Source: Polyangiaceae bacterium (GTDB lineage: Bacteria; Myxococcota_A; Polyangia; Polyangiales; Polyangiaceae). Taken from it: a stretch of 64,000 nt of DNA. The stretch is from NCBI GenBank assembly GCA_016719945.1, contig JADJYE010000038.1, forward strand, positions 173,459 to 237,458. The letters are read 5' to 3'. Under the pieces are notes generated by a model that saw only the letters and a program-made list of their open reading frames with translations, ran no database searches and was not told the DNA's origin. Positions 16,895 through 26,255 of the stretch are shown piece after piece; position 1 is the first letter of the stretch; every line of letters starts with the position of its first letter. The translations under genes were made by a program, and so were the position numbers.

Positions 16895-19663
16895 ATGGCG
16901 GACGGGACAGCAGATCAAGCGACGAAATCCACCATCGAAGCGCGGCTCCAAGTGCCGGGCATCGAGGGCTTCGACCTCGTCGGCGCGCGAGTGTCCGAGG
17001 GCTTGAGCTCTCGCTCGTACGCTGAGGTCGAGGTCGCGAGCCACGAGGATCTCGACTGGGCGAGCGCGCTGCTGGCGGGCTGCACGCTCACGATCGAAGA
17101 GGTCCACTCGGCGACGCGCGCGCCGCTCAAGTCGCGCGCGTGGACGCTGAAGCTCGGAGAGGCTCGCTTCACCGAGCACACCGACAACTCGTTCCGCTAC
17201 GTGCTGCGCTTGCACGATCCGCTCTGGCCGCTCGGCCTCGGCATGTCGACGCGCAAGTTCCGCAACCTCACCGCGCAGCAAATCGTCTCGCAGATCCTCA
17301 GCGAGGCGAACGTCCCTCACGAGTTTCGTCTCGTCCAGACGCTGCCGGTCCGCAAGTACACCGCGCAATATCGGGAGTCGAACCTCGCCTTCATCGAGCG
17401 GCTGATGGAGTTCGAGGGCGTCTACTACCAGTTCGAAGAGGACGGCACCGTCCTCTTCGCCGACGCGTCGCAGTCTGCCGAGCGGCTCCGCGACGGCGCC
17501 CCCTACAAGCTGATCGAGGCGTCGCAAGGGATGGCGCGCGGCGACGTCGGGCTGCACGAGCTTCGCCGCGGCGCCCACGTCAAGACGGGGCGGGTCACCC
17601 TCGGTGACTACAACTGGAAGAAGCCGACGGTGAAGCTGCGCGAGGCGGCGTTCGGCGAGCGAGACTCCCAGTACGAGCGCTACGAGTTCTTCGCCGGGTA
17701 CCGCGAGCCCGATCAGGGCAAGCGGCTGGCGAAGCTGCGCACCGAGGCGCACCGCGCCGAGGCGAGCTACCTCGACGGGCGCGGCAACGAGACCGCATTC
17801 GCGCCCGGCCGAGGCTTCGCGATCGACGGCGGAGCGGTCGGCGACATCGCGGGTGAGTACCTCGTCGTCCGGCTCGAGCACGGGTTCACCAACGGCGACT
17901 TCGCCAAGGGCCGCGGCGCGACCGAGGAGTCGAAATACGAGAACCGCTTCCGCGCCATCGTCCTCACGACCCCCTTCCGCCCCATCCCCAAGACCCAGCG
18001 ACCTCACGTCGCCGGCTCCCACACCGCGATGGTCCGCGGTCCGGGCGGCGAAGAGATCCACACCGACAAATACGGTCGCTTCCGCGCCCAGCTCCACTGG
18101 GATCGTGAGGCCGTCGGGACCGATGAGGACTCGCGCTGGATCCGCCTCATGCAAGAGACGTCCAGCTCGATGGTCATCGCGCGGACGGGCTGGGAGGTCA
18201 TGGTCGGCTACATCGACGGCGACCCCGATCGTCCGATCGGCCTGGGCCGCAGCATCAACGGCCAGATGGCGCCGTCGTACGGCCAGCCGGGCAACAAGAA
18301 CATGATGTCCATCAAGACTCCGAGCTCGCCGTCGACCGGCGGCTTCAACGAGATCAAGATGGACGACTCGGGCGGGTCGCAGCACATGAGCTGGCGCGCC
18401 GAGAAGGACTACGACGCCGAGATCAAGAACGACAAGACCGAGAAGGTCGGCCACGACGAGACGCACGACATCACCAACGACTTCAAGCGCGAGATCCACG
18501 GCAACCAGTCGGTGACGATCGGCGCGAACGACACGCACAAGTACGACGCGCAGAGCGAGCTCAAGGTGAAGGGCAACCGCTCGGTCAAGGTCGGCGGCAG
18601 CGAGTCCGTCGACGTCGGCGGCGGCGAGCAGATCACGAGCACGAAGGGCGAGAGCGAGAAGGTCGGCGCGGTACGGCTCAACGTCGTGGGCAGCTTCAAG
18701 ATCCCCGACTTCAAGAACCTCGCCAAGCAGGCGCTCCAGGGCCTCAACCCGCTCTCGGGCATCGAGGCGATGGTCAAGGACCCGCTGAAGGGGCTGCTCG
18801 GCGGCGCAGACCTGGGCTCGCTGTTCAAGGACGTGAAGAGCGTCGATGACGCGCTCAAGCTCATCCAAGACCCGGCCAAGCTGGGGAGCATCGCGCAGAG
18901 CTACCTGCAAGGTGCCGTCGGCGGGCAGGTGTCGAGCCTACTCTCGCTCAACGGCTTCGTGTCCTCGCCCGACAAGCTCGAGGGCGCCGGTGGGTTCTTG
19001 CCGAGCGTCGACCAGCTCAAGAACATGTTCTCGGCCGAGTCGCTCCAGGCCGGCCTGACCTCGAAGCTCGAGGGGGCGCTCAACACGGCGACCGGCGGCC
19101 TGCTCGACACCTTCTTCCCCAAGGGACAGGACGACAAACGCGAGTTCAAGCTCGGCTGGGATCAGGTCGACAAGCTGATCGACATGTTCACCATCGGCGG
19201 CGTCTCGAAGACCGCGCAGTCGTCGATCCGGGTCATGGTGGGCGGCGCCAGCATCCGCGCCTCGCTCGGCAAAATGGAGTGGGGCTCCAAGGTCGCTTGG
19301 CTCGAGACGATCGGCGGCCTCAAGTACACGAAGACGCCCGTCGGGGTCGATCAGGACGTCGAGAAGCACATGCAGGTGACCGTCCTCGGCAAGGCGAAGC
19401 GCAACGCCAAGGAGACGATCAACATCCGCAGCGACGGCGCCAGCAGCATCGACGTGAAGATGACGGCCACTTACAAGAGCAAGCTCATCGAGATCAAGGG
19501 AGTCGACGAGCTCACGGTCGAGGCTTCCAGCGAGCTGGTGCTCGACGGCGGCGGCACCACGATGACGATGAAGCCCGGCAGCGTCGTCATCAAGGGCCCG
19601 CTCTTGAAGGTCGACGCGAAGGAGGCCTTCCTCATCGGCAACCTTCTCCAGGTCAGCAAGTAG
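16895..19663 (+). CDS. vgrG: VgrG spike protein 1 with a large insertion in the needle region
   Basis: 922 residues. VgrG trimers tip the Hcp tube of the type VI secretion system and carry effectors. The gp27-like base domain spans about 15-365 with the family signature YTAQYRESNLAFIERLMEFEGVYY (about 155-178). The gp5-like OB fold lies around 380-455 (DKYGRFRAQLHWDRE ... WIRLMQ). The repetitive beta-needle follows (NQSVTIG, NRSVKVGGSES). At about 600-775 the needle is interrupted by a non-repetitive Leu/Gly-rich segment (IPDFKNLAKQALQGLNPLSG ... GLLDTFFPKGQ), absent from the next two VgrGs. The needle resumes at IRVMVGGASIRASLGK. Start ATG at 16895 with an AGGTGA ribosome site. Confidence 0.93.
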   Translation: MADGTADQATKSTIEARLQVPGIEGFDLVGARVSEGLSSRSYAEVEVASHEDLDWASALLAGCTLTIEEVHSATRAPLKSRAWTLKLGEARFTEHTDNSFRYVLRLHDPLWPLGLGMSTRKFRNLTAQQIVSQILSEANVPHEFRLVQTLPVRKYTAQYRESNLAFIERLMEFEGVYYQFEEDGTVLFADASQSAERLRDGAPYKLIEASQGMARGDVGLHELRRGAHVKTGRVTLGDYNWKKPTVKLREAAFGERDSQYERYEFFAGYREPDQGKRLAKLRTEAHRAEASYLDGRGNETAFAPGRGFAIDGGAVGDIAGEYLVVRLEHGFTNGDFAKGRGATEESKYENRFRAIVLTTPFRPIPKTQRPHVAGSHTAMVRGPGGEEIHTDKYGRFRAQLHWDREAVGTDEDSRWIRLMQETSSSMVIARTGWEVMVGYIDGDPDRPIGLGRSINGQMAPSYGQPGNKNMMSIKTPSSPSTGGFNEIKMDDSGGSQHMSWRAEKDYDAEIKNDKTEKVGHDETHDITNDFKREIHGNQSVTIGANDTHKYDAQSELKVKGNRSVKVGGSESVDVGGGEQITSTKGESEKVGAVRLNVVGSFKIPDFKNLAKQALQGLNPLSGIEAMVKDPLKGLLGGADLGSLFKDVKSVDDALKLIQDPAKLGSIAQSYLQGAVGGQVSSLLSLNGFVSSPDKLEGAGGFLPSVDQLKNMFSAESLQAGLTSKLEGALNTATGGLLDTFFPKGQDDKREFKLGWDQVDKLIDMFTIGGVSKTAQSSIRVMVGGASIRASLGKMEWGSKVAWLETIGGLKYTKTPVGVDQDVEKHMQVTVLGKAKRNAKETINIRSDGASSIDVKMTATYKSKLIEIKGVDELTVEASSELVLDGGGTTMTMKPGSVVIKGPLLKVDAKEAFLIGNLLQVSK

Positions 19664-19676
19664 AGGCGAGGCGACT

Positions 19677-22106
19677 ATGGCGAACTCGAGCAAAGCTGTC
19701 TCTCTTGCCGAAGACCTGATCGCGGGCGCCCCCAAGGAGCGGGTCGAGGCGAGCCTCGGCTCCCTCGGCGCCGTCGCGCTCGTCTCGCTCAAGGGCGAGG
19801 AGGGTCTGTCCACGCTCTTCACGTTCGAGGGTAGGGCTCGCGTCCCCGTCTCACCGCTCCGCGGTGGGGCGGGCGCGGTCAAGCCCGACCGCGTCGTGGG
19901 GGACGTGACGACGATCACGATCCGCGACGTGTGGGGCTCCGAGCGCACCATCACCGGCGTCGTCAGCGAGGCCGAGGTCCTGCCTCACGACATGGGTGAC
20001 GCGACGGTGCGCTTCGTCGTCCGGCCCGACATGTTCCGGCTGACGCTCGGCCGCACGGCGCGCACGTTCCACGACCAGGACGCCGTCGAGATCGTTCGAG
20101 AGGTGCTGTCGAAGGCTGGCGTGAACGCCCGCTTCGAGGTCGGCGAGAGCTACGCGAAGCGCGAGTACACCGCGCAGTACCGGGAGAGCGACTTCGACTT
20201 CGTCTCGCGCCTGCTGGAGGAAGAGGGCATCTACTACTGGTTCGACCACGCGGCCGAGTCTGTGCTCGTCATCGCCGACCACTCCCCCTCCGCTCCGGAT
20301 CTCGACGACTCCAAGTGGCGCGCCGACGGTCCCTCGGGAGCGTTGATCGACTACCACCCCGAGACCGGGCTCTCGTCGCCACGCTCGTTCGTCCGAGAGC
20401 TCGGCGCGCGGCCGCGCGCGCTCGCGTCCAAGTTCTCGCTCGGGTCGTTCGACTTCGCCCGCCCAAACTTCAAGGTTCAGTCCTCGGCGGGCGGCGGCGG
20501 CATCGAGTTCTACGACGCCCCCGGCGCCGGGGTCACCGACCCCGCCACGCTCGCGCGGCACGCGAAGGTGTTCTCGGAGCGAGCCAAGGCGAACGCCGCG
20601 GCCGTGAAGGGCACCTCGCCGTCGGTGAGGCTCGCGCCGGGCCGCGCCTTCGAGCTCACCGGCCATGCCTTCGGCAGGCTCGACGCTCGCTTCGTCGTCA
20701 CCAAGGCGTCCTTCTCGATCGACAACGTCGGCTTCCTGGCAGGCGACGGCAAGCCCATCGACATCACGTTCACCGCGCTGCCCGCAGACGTGGCCTACCG
20801 GCCCCTGGCCGTCACGGCGGCGCCGAAGCACCCAGGCCTGCACTCGGGCGTCGTGGTCGGCCCCAAGGGAGACGAGGTCTACCCGGACGGCGCCGGGCGT
20901 GTCCGCCTGATGCAGCACTGGGACCGCGAGGGCACGGGCGACGAGAAGGCGGGGCGCTGGGTGCGCGTCGCCCAGCGCGGCACCGCCGGCTCGATGCTCA
21001 TCCCCCGCATGGGGTGGAACGTCCTCAGCATGGGCGAGGAGGGCTCGGTCGACCTGCCGATGGTGCTCTCACGCACCTTCGACGCAGAGCACCCGCCGCC
21101 CTACGCCCTGCCAGAGAACAAGACCCGCGTCGCGTACCGCACCGCCACGACGCCCGGCGGCGGCACCTTCAACGAGATCCGATACGAGGACAAGAAGGGC
21201 CAAGAGGAGATGTTCATCAACGCCACGCGCGACATGAACGTCCGGGTGAACGACACGAAGGGCGAGATCGTCCACGGCACGATGCTCCACACGGTCGGTA
21301 ACGACCACACCCTCACCGTGGGCGGCACGTACGACGTCCACATCGACAAGAACCAGACCTATTCGGTCGGCGCCAACCAGAGCGAAAAGGTCGCCGGCGA
21401 GCGCCAGAAGCTGGTCGACGGCAACGAGTCGATCCAGATCGGCGGCTCGAGGAACCTGAAGACGGGCGCCACGCTCGAGACCGCAGCCAAGAGCCGAGCG
21501 CTGAAGGTCGGCGCGGCCAACATCACGGCGACGTTCGGGCCCATCCAGAACCAGAGCCGGATGATCAACACGATCGTCGGCGGCGCGGTCGTGAAGGCGA
21601 CGCCCCGCAAGATGACCGAGGTCGTCGGCTCGACGGTCGATGCCAGCACGGTCGTCGGCTACCTGCCGTCCCAGGCGGGGCAGGCGTTCGGTCTGTTGCA
21701 GAAGGTGCCCGGCGTCTCGGACGCGATCGCGAAGGCGACCGCGAAGGTCGGCATCAGCGTCCAGACCATCGGCGGGATGAAGATCGAGAGCGGCCTGACG
21801 CGCAAGATCGAGGTCCAGAAGACCTACAAGGAGCGCATCATCGCGGGCCTCGACTTCGTGTCGAAGGTGCTGTCCGACACCGCCGCCGAGGTCTTCGACT
21901 TCAAGGCGAACAAGCTCGAGGCGACCGCCGACGAGACGCTCACCATCACCAGCGACAAGAAGGTCGTGCTCAAGTGCGGGTCGACCATCTTGACGGTGAC
22001 GAGCGAGGGCGAGACCGGCATCAAGCTCGAGTCGCCCGAGGTCCAGGTCACGGGGGCGCCGAAGATTCAGGTCCTCGGCTCATCCAAGGTGCACACGAAC
22101 CGCTGA
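19677..22106 (+). CDS. vgrG: VgrG spike protein 2
   Basis: 809 residues. The signature YTAQYRESDFDFVSRLLEEEGIYYWF falls at about 164-189, the gp5-like OB domain is around 385-470 (GRVRLMQHWDRE, RWVRVAQRGT), and a beta-needle follows with repeats such as NQTYSVGANQSEKVAG and NESIQIGGSRN. The N-terminal 80 residues differ from VgrG 1. Only a short non-repetitive stretch near residues 655-685 interrupts the needle, unlike the large insertion in VgrG 1. It begins 13 bp after the stop of VgrG 1 with a GAGG-type ribosome site, so it is in the same operon. No C-terminal effector domain is attached. Confidence 0.93.
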   Translation: MANSSKAVSLAEDLIAGAPKERVEASLGSLGAVALVSLKGEEGLSTLFTFEGRARVPVSPLRGGAGAVKPDRVVGDVTTITIRDVWGSERTITGVVSEAEVLPHDMGDATVRFVVRPDMFRLTLGRTARTFHDQDAVEIVREVLSKAGVNARFEVGESYAKREYTAQYRESDFDFVSRLLEEEGIYYWFDHAAESVLVIADHSPSAPDLDDSKWRADGPSGALIDYHPETGLSSPRSFVRELGARPRALASKFSLGSFDFARPNFKVQSSAGGGGIEFYDAPGAGVTDPATLARHAKVFSERAKANAAAVKGTSPSVRLAPGRAFELTGHAFGRLDARFVVTKASFSIDNVGFLAGDGKPIDITFTALPADVAYRPLAVTAAPKHPGLHSGVVVGPKGDEVYPDGAGRVRLMQHWDREGTGDEKAGRWVRVAQRGTAGSMLIPRMGWNVLSMGEEGSVDLPMVLSRTFDAEHPPPYALPENKTRVAYRTATTPGGGTFNEIRYEDKKGQEEMFINATRDMNVRVNDTKGEIVHGTMLHTVGNDHTLTVGGTYDVHIDKNQTYSVGANQSEKVAGERQKLVDGNESIQIGGSRNLKTGATLETAAKSRALKVGAANITATFGPIQNQSRMINTIVGGAVVKATPRKMTEVVGSTVDASTVVGYLPSQAGQAFGLLQKVPGVSDAIAKATAKVGISVQTIGGMKIESGLTRKIEVQKTYKERIIAGLDFVSKVLSDTAAEVFDFKANKLEATADETLTITSDKKVVLKCGSTILTVTSEGETGIKLESPEVQVTGAPKIQVLGSSKVHTNR

Positions 22107-22116
22107 GGAGCTGCTC

Positions 22117-24414
22117 ATGACGATGCGCGACGTGTTCACGTTCAGGCCCGAAGACCCCTACGAGTACTTCTTCGTCCTCGGCAAAAATTGGTACCCGGCG
22201 CGCGAGGTCCGCGGCCGAGAGGGCCTGAGCCTCCCGTTCCGCTTCGAGATGCGGTTCCGCTTCCAGCGCGACGAGTTCGCGCCCCCGGACGAGCTGGTCG
22301 GCGACGAGGGCTCGCTGGTCGTGTCCCGCGGCGGCATCGTCCTGCGCCGCCTCAAGGGCGTCGTCAGCGACTGCTCCGTCAGCGCGACCGCGAACGGCAA
22401 CCCCGAGCTGATGCTCGTGCTCGAGCCTCGCCTCGCGCTCATGCGCGAGCAGTCGGACTACCGGGTCTTCCGCAACAAGACCGTCCCCGAGATCGTGGTG
22501 GAGGTGCTCGAGGCCCAAGGCGTGACGACGGCGCTCCGGCTCCGCGACACGTACAAGCGCCGGCCCTACACCGTCATGTACGACGAGACCCTGCTCGACT
22601 TCGTTCATCGCCTGCTGGAGGACGAAGGCATCTTCTACCTCCCCGGAGAGGTGCTGGAGGACGACGCGGACGACGCCGTCGATGTCATCCTCGGCGACGG
22701 CATCCACGCGTACGAGCCGCTCGAGGGCGACGACGAGATCCTCTTCAAGTCGACCGCCGGCCTGCAGCGGCCCGAGGAGGGCATCTTCGACGTCAGCCGC
22801 GCCGCCAAGATGCGCCCCGGTAAGGTGAGCCTGCGCGACTGGAACCTCGAGAGCCCCTCCGCGCCAATGGACGTCAGCGCCGACCTGCCGAAGTACGACG
22901 AGGACACGATCCACGGCCCCGAGTACTACGACTACCCCGGAAAATACGAGCTTCCCACCGAGGGGCAGCGCAAGGCGAGGCTCTTCGCCGAGGCCTTCGC
23001 GTGCGCGTCGATGCGCATCCGAGGGCGCTGCGACACGGCGCGGCTGATGATCGGTCGCACGCTCAAGCTCATCCCGGACGAGGCGTTCGCCGCTCAGGGC
23101 ATCCAGATGGAGGAGCTCACCATCGTCGCGCTCGACCACGCCTACCGGCGCGCCTCGGAGGACGGCGCGCAGGGAGGCACCAAGGTCGACGTGCGCCTCG
23201 AGGCCTTGCCGATGGGCGTGACGTTCCGGCCCGAGCGCAAGACGCCGGCTCCGATGATCACGAACCCCATCACCGGCGTGGTCACCGGCCCCTCGGGCGA
23301 AGACATCTACTGCGACGAGCTCGGTCGGGTGAAGGTCCTCATGCAGTGGGACCGCTACCAGCCGCCCGACGAGAACTGCTCGCACTGGATCCCCGTCCTG
23401 CAGGACAACACCGGCACCTCGAGCGCCATCCCCCGGATTGGCTGGGAGGTCGTCGTAGCGTTCGTCGACGGCGATCCGGATCGGCCCTTCGTGCTGGGGC
23501 GGGTGTACAACGCCGCGGACGTGTTCCCCGAGGCGCTGCCCGCCGGGAAGACGAAGAGCGCCCTTCGCAGCCTCTCGTCGCCGGGGCGCGACGGTCACAA
23601 CGAGATCTGGCTGGAGGACGCGGCGGGCCGTGAGCTCATGAGCCTCCAGGCCGAGAAGGACCAGAACGTGGTCGTGGCCAACGACAAGCGCGAGAGCGTC
23701 GGCAACATCGAGGAGAACAGCGTCGTCCTCGACGAGACCATCGTCATCGGCAACAACAACACCGTCACGATCGCGAAGCAGCAGGTCCTCGCGGTCGACG
23801 GGAACCAATCGATCTCGGTAGGCGGCTCGCGGTCGCGCAAGGTGGCTGGCGCCGAGCAGAGCACGGTCGCCGGCTCCAAGAGCACGACCGTCGGCGGGTC
23901 GCACATCCGCAAGATCGGCGGCTTCGACAACGCCGCGCTCGCCAAGAGCCTGAAGGAGTCGACGGGCGGCGTGGAGATCGAGGCCTCGCTCAAGGAGAAC
24001 TCGACGAACGCCGAGCTGCTGCAGACGCTGACCGTCGGTGGCGCGGTCGTCGAGGTCGCCGGTCAGGGCAAGGAAGAGAAGAGCGAGATGATCCGCCTCG
24101 AGACGATCGGGGCGCTGCTCGTCACCAACGCGAAGACCAACATCGACATGAAGGCCGTCGTGAAGCGCGCGACGACCGTCATGAGCAACCTGACCGCCAC
24201 CATCACCGACTCGATCCAGCTCGTCGCCGACAAGGTCTTCAAGGGCAGCGTGCAGACCGGCGCGGTTACCGGCAAGACGGTGATCAACATCACCGTCGGC
24301 GACAACATCGTCGTGATCGACGCCAACGGCGTGACGATGTCGAGCAAGAAGAACATCGAGATCACGGCGACCGGCAAGAATGACCTCGTCGGTGACGAGG
24401 TCAGCCTCAACTAG
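22117..24414 (+). CDS. vgrG: VgrG spike protein 3 (divergent)
   Basis: 765 residues and the most divergent of the three. The base domain is present, but the usual TQYRETDxxF signature reads YTVMYDETLLDFVHRLLEDEGIFY (about 149-172). The gp5-like OB domain lies around 400-470 (GRVKVLMQWDRY, SHWIPVLQDNTG, GDPDRPFVLGRVYN), and a needle follows with NNNTVTIAKQQVLAVDGNQSISVGGS repeats. It follows VgrG 2 after 10 bp with an SD-like GAGGAG. No fused effector domain is seen. Three different VgrGs in one operon may assemble as a mixed spike; this is inference. Confidence 0.9.
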   Translation: MTMRDVFTFRPEDPYEYFFVLGKNWYPAREVRGREGLSLPFRFEMRFRFQRDEFAPPDELVGDEGSLVVSRGGIVLRRLKGVVSDCSVSATANGNPELMLVLEPRLALMREQSDYRVFRNKTVPEIVVEVLEAQGVTTALRLRDTYKRRPYTVMYDETLLDFVHRLLEDEGIFYLPGEVLEDDADDAVDVILGDGIHAYEPLEGDDEILFKSTAGLQRPEEGIFDVSRAAKMRPGKVSLRDWNLESPSAPMDVSADLPKYDEDTIHGPEYYDYPGKYELPTEGQRKARLFAEAFACASMRIRGRCDTARLMIGRTLKLIPDEAFAAQGIQMEELTIVALDHAYRRASEDGAQGGTKVDVRLEALPMGVTFRPERKTPAPMITNPITGVVTGPSGEDIYCDELGRVKVLMQWDRYQPPDENCSHWIPVLQDNTGTSSAIPRIGWEVVVAFVDGDPDRPFVLGRVYNAADVFPEALPAGKTKSALRSLSSPGRDGHNEIWLEDAAGRELMSLQAEKDQNVVVANDKRESVGNIEENSVVLDETIVIGNNNTVTIAKQQVLAVDGNQSISVGGSRSRKVAGAEQSTVAGSKSTTVGGSHIRKIGGFDNAALAKSLKESTGGVEIEASLKENSTNAELLQTLTVGGAVVEVAGQGKEEKSEMIRLETIGALLVTNAKTNIDMKAVVKRATTVMSNLTATITDSIQLVADKVFKGSVQTGAVTGKTVINITVGDNIVVIDANGVTMSSKKNIEITATGKNDLVGDEVSLN

Positions 24415-24428
24415 CAAGGGAGCGAGCG

Positions 24429-26255
24429 ATGGGTTCGACGGTCTCCGCCAACGGCAAAGTGGTCGCTACGTCGACGAGCGGCCATTTCGCGACGAGCGTT
24501 CCGGGCGACATGCGGCTCGTGGGCCAGAAGGTCCCGACCCTGCTGCCCAACTTCGTAGAGTCGAAGAAGATCTACACCGCCTACCCCGCGCTCACGCGCT
24601 TCGGGTCGGGCCTCATCTGGGTCGAGGGCACGAAGGCGGGCCCGAAGAGCGACCCGATCGACACCTGGCCGGGGGTGGTCATCCCCTCGGCGATGAACAG
24701 CTACGCGACCAGCAAGCCTGGCTCGGGCTCGAACAACGTCTACGCCGAGGCGAAGCGGGTCTACTGCTTCACCCACGACACGCTCCAGAACGAGGGCAAC
24801 TCGAGCGGCAAGCTGCTCGACAAGCCGCTCATGGTGATGGGCAACAACTCGGGCAAGGGCGAGGGCGAAGGCCAGTCGCTGCTCGACGGGGACGGCAACA
24901 GCGACTCCGACGGCGAGGGCGAGGGCGAGGACGGCGACAGCGACGAGAGCGACGACAAGGACAAGAAGGACGAGAAGGGCCCCGAGGTCAAGGAGCCGTG
25001 CACGCTCGTATCGGCGAAGGTCACCGAGGGCTCGCGCGAGCAGAGCCAGGTGGACAATCACACGGCGTACCTGCAGATCGAGGGCGGCGCGGCGATCGAG
25101 TTCGCCGGCGAGATCAGCGAGCCGTGCAACGAGCAGCACCCGCTGTGGAACATCGACGGCTCCGAGCACAAGGAGATGAAGGTCGCGAAGCGGCCCACCA
25201 ACGGCACGATGCACTCGATCGCGTCGCAGCACATCGCCGTCTGGGACATGCTGCGCGTCGCCAACACCGATCCGAAGTCGTTCGTCGGCGAGTTCAACGC
25301 CCACCACGGCACCGAGCGCCGCGTGGTGCACGTCTTCCCGAAGGCGCAGACCGAAGGCCTGAAGAAGCAGATCTTCAAGGGCTTCGAGCCCCAAGATTTC
25401 GTCAAGAAGTTCAAGAAGTACGCGAGCTTCATCGGGGACGTGAAGATCAAGGCGCTCAACCTCGACGCCACGGTCAACGTCAAGTGGGCGGCCGACGACG
25501 CGAAGAAGTGGCGCATGCGCTGCGAGCTCGACATCGGCCTCTCCGGGACCATCTTCGAGCTCGCCTACAAGGAGTATTTCGATCTCACGATCCTCACGGG
25601 CATCCCCGTGGTGGGTCAGATCCTCGCTGCCCTGTACGCGGTCAACAAGGCGATCCGCGCCTGGAACGAGAAGGTCGTCAACAACGTCGCCGACCTCATC
25701 TCCTGGATCCCCTTCTGGGGCGACGACTGGTCGGAGAAGGCGCGCAAGTGGACGCTGCCGACGATCCCGCTGCCGCAGGCGTTCGTCGACCTGAAGATCG
25801 GGCTCACCGCGAAGGTCAGCTTCAAGATCATCAAGTTCCACGCGATCACCCCGTACACCTCCGCCGCGGAGAAGAAGTGGCACGTCGCCAAGGGTGAAGG
25901 GACCGAGCTCGGCTCGTTGACCGGGTCGATCGACTTCGCCGTCGGTCTCTCCCTCGGCAACGACAAGACCCTGTTCGAGGCAGGCGGCGAGGTCCGCGCC
26001 AAGGCCGAGCTCGAGGGCAAGCTCATCATGTGGAAGGTGACCATCACCCTCAAGCCGGTGAAGCTCTCGGGCAAGCTGTACTTCAACTACGATCTGCTGC
26101 GCCTCGTGCCGTGGGTCGCGACCCAGAAGGAGCGCGACAAGCTGAAGGAGTCGCTCGGCAAGTTCGGCCTGAACCCGGTCGGGAAGCTCGAGAAGCCCCT
26201 GTTCGACTTTGAGCTTTCCCCCGAGATGGTCCTCTGGGAAAAGCAGCTGGCGTGA
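24429..26255 (+). CDS. DUF4150/PAAR-like protein with C-terminal putative effector region
   Basis: 608 residues. The first 125 or so match the DUF4150 PAAR-like spike-tip family in layout (an N-terminal VSANGKVVATSTSG segment, VPTLLPNF, and a later VIPSAMNSYATSKPGSGSNN block). An acidic low-complexity linker follows at about 141-190. Residues 190-608 match nothing I recognise. They include a hydrophobic stretch (TILTGIPVVGQILAALYAV, about 387-405) and a Lys-rich alternating C-terminal part (IGLTAKVSFKIIKF, KLIMWKVTITLKPVKLSGKLYF). By position just after three VgrGs it is the best effector candidate in the island; a membrane-acting toxin is one guess. It is in the operon, 14 bp after VgrG 3. 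Confidence 0.75.
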   Translation: MGSTVSANGKVVATSTSGHFATSVPGDMRLVGQKVPTLLPNFVESKKIYTAYPALTRFGSGLIWVEGTKAGPKSDPIDTWPGVVIPSAMNSYATSKPGSGSNNVYAEAKRVYCFTHDTLQNEGNSSGKLLDKPLMVMGNNSGKGEGEGQSLLDGDGNSDSDGEGEGEDGDSDESDDKDKKDEKGPEVKEPCTLVSAKVTEGSREQSQVDNHTAYLQIEGGAAIEFAGEISEPCNEQHPLWNIDGSEHKEMKVAKRPTNGTMHSIASQHIAVWDMLRVANTDPKSFVGEFNAHHGTERRVVHVFPKAQTEGLKKQIFKGFEPQDFVKKFKKYASFIGDVKIKALNLDATVNVKWAADDAKKWRMRCELDIGLSGTIFELAYKEYFDLTILTGIPVVGQILAALYAVNKAIRAWNEKVVNNVADLISWIPFWGDDWSEKARKWTLPTIPLPQAFVDLKIGLTAKVSFKIIKFHAITPYTSAAEKKWHVAKGEGTELGSLTGSIDFAVGLSLGNDKTLFEAGGEVRAKAELEGKLIMWKVTITLKPVKLSGKLYFNYDLLRLVPWVATQKERDKLKESLGKFGLNPVGKLEKPLFDFELSPEMVLWEKQLA

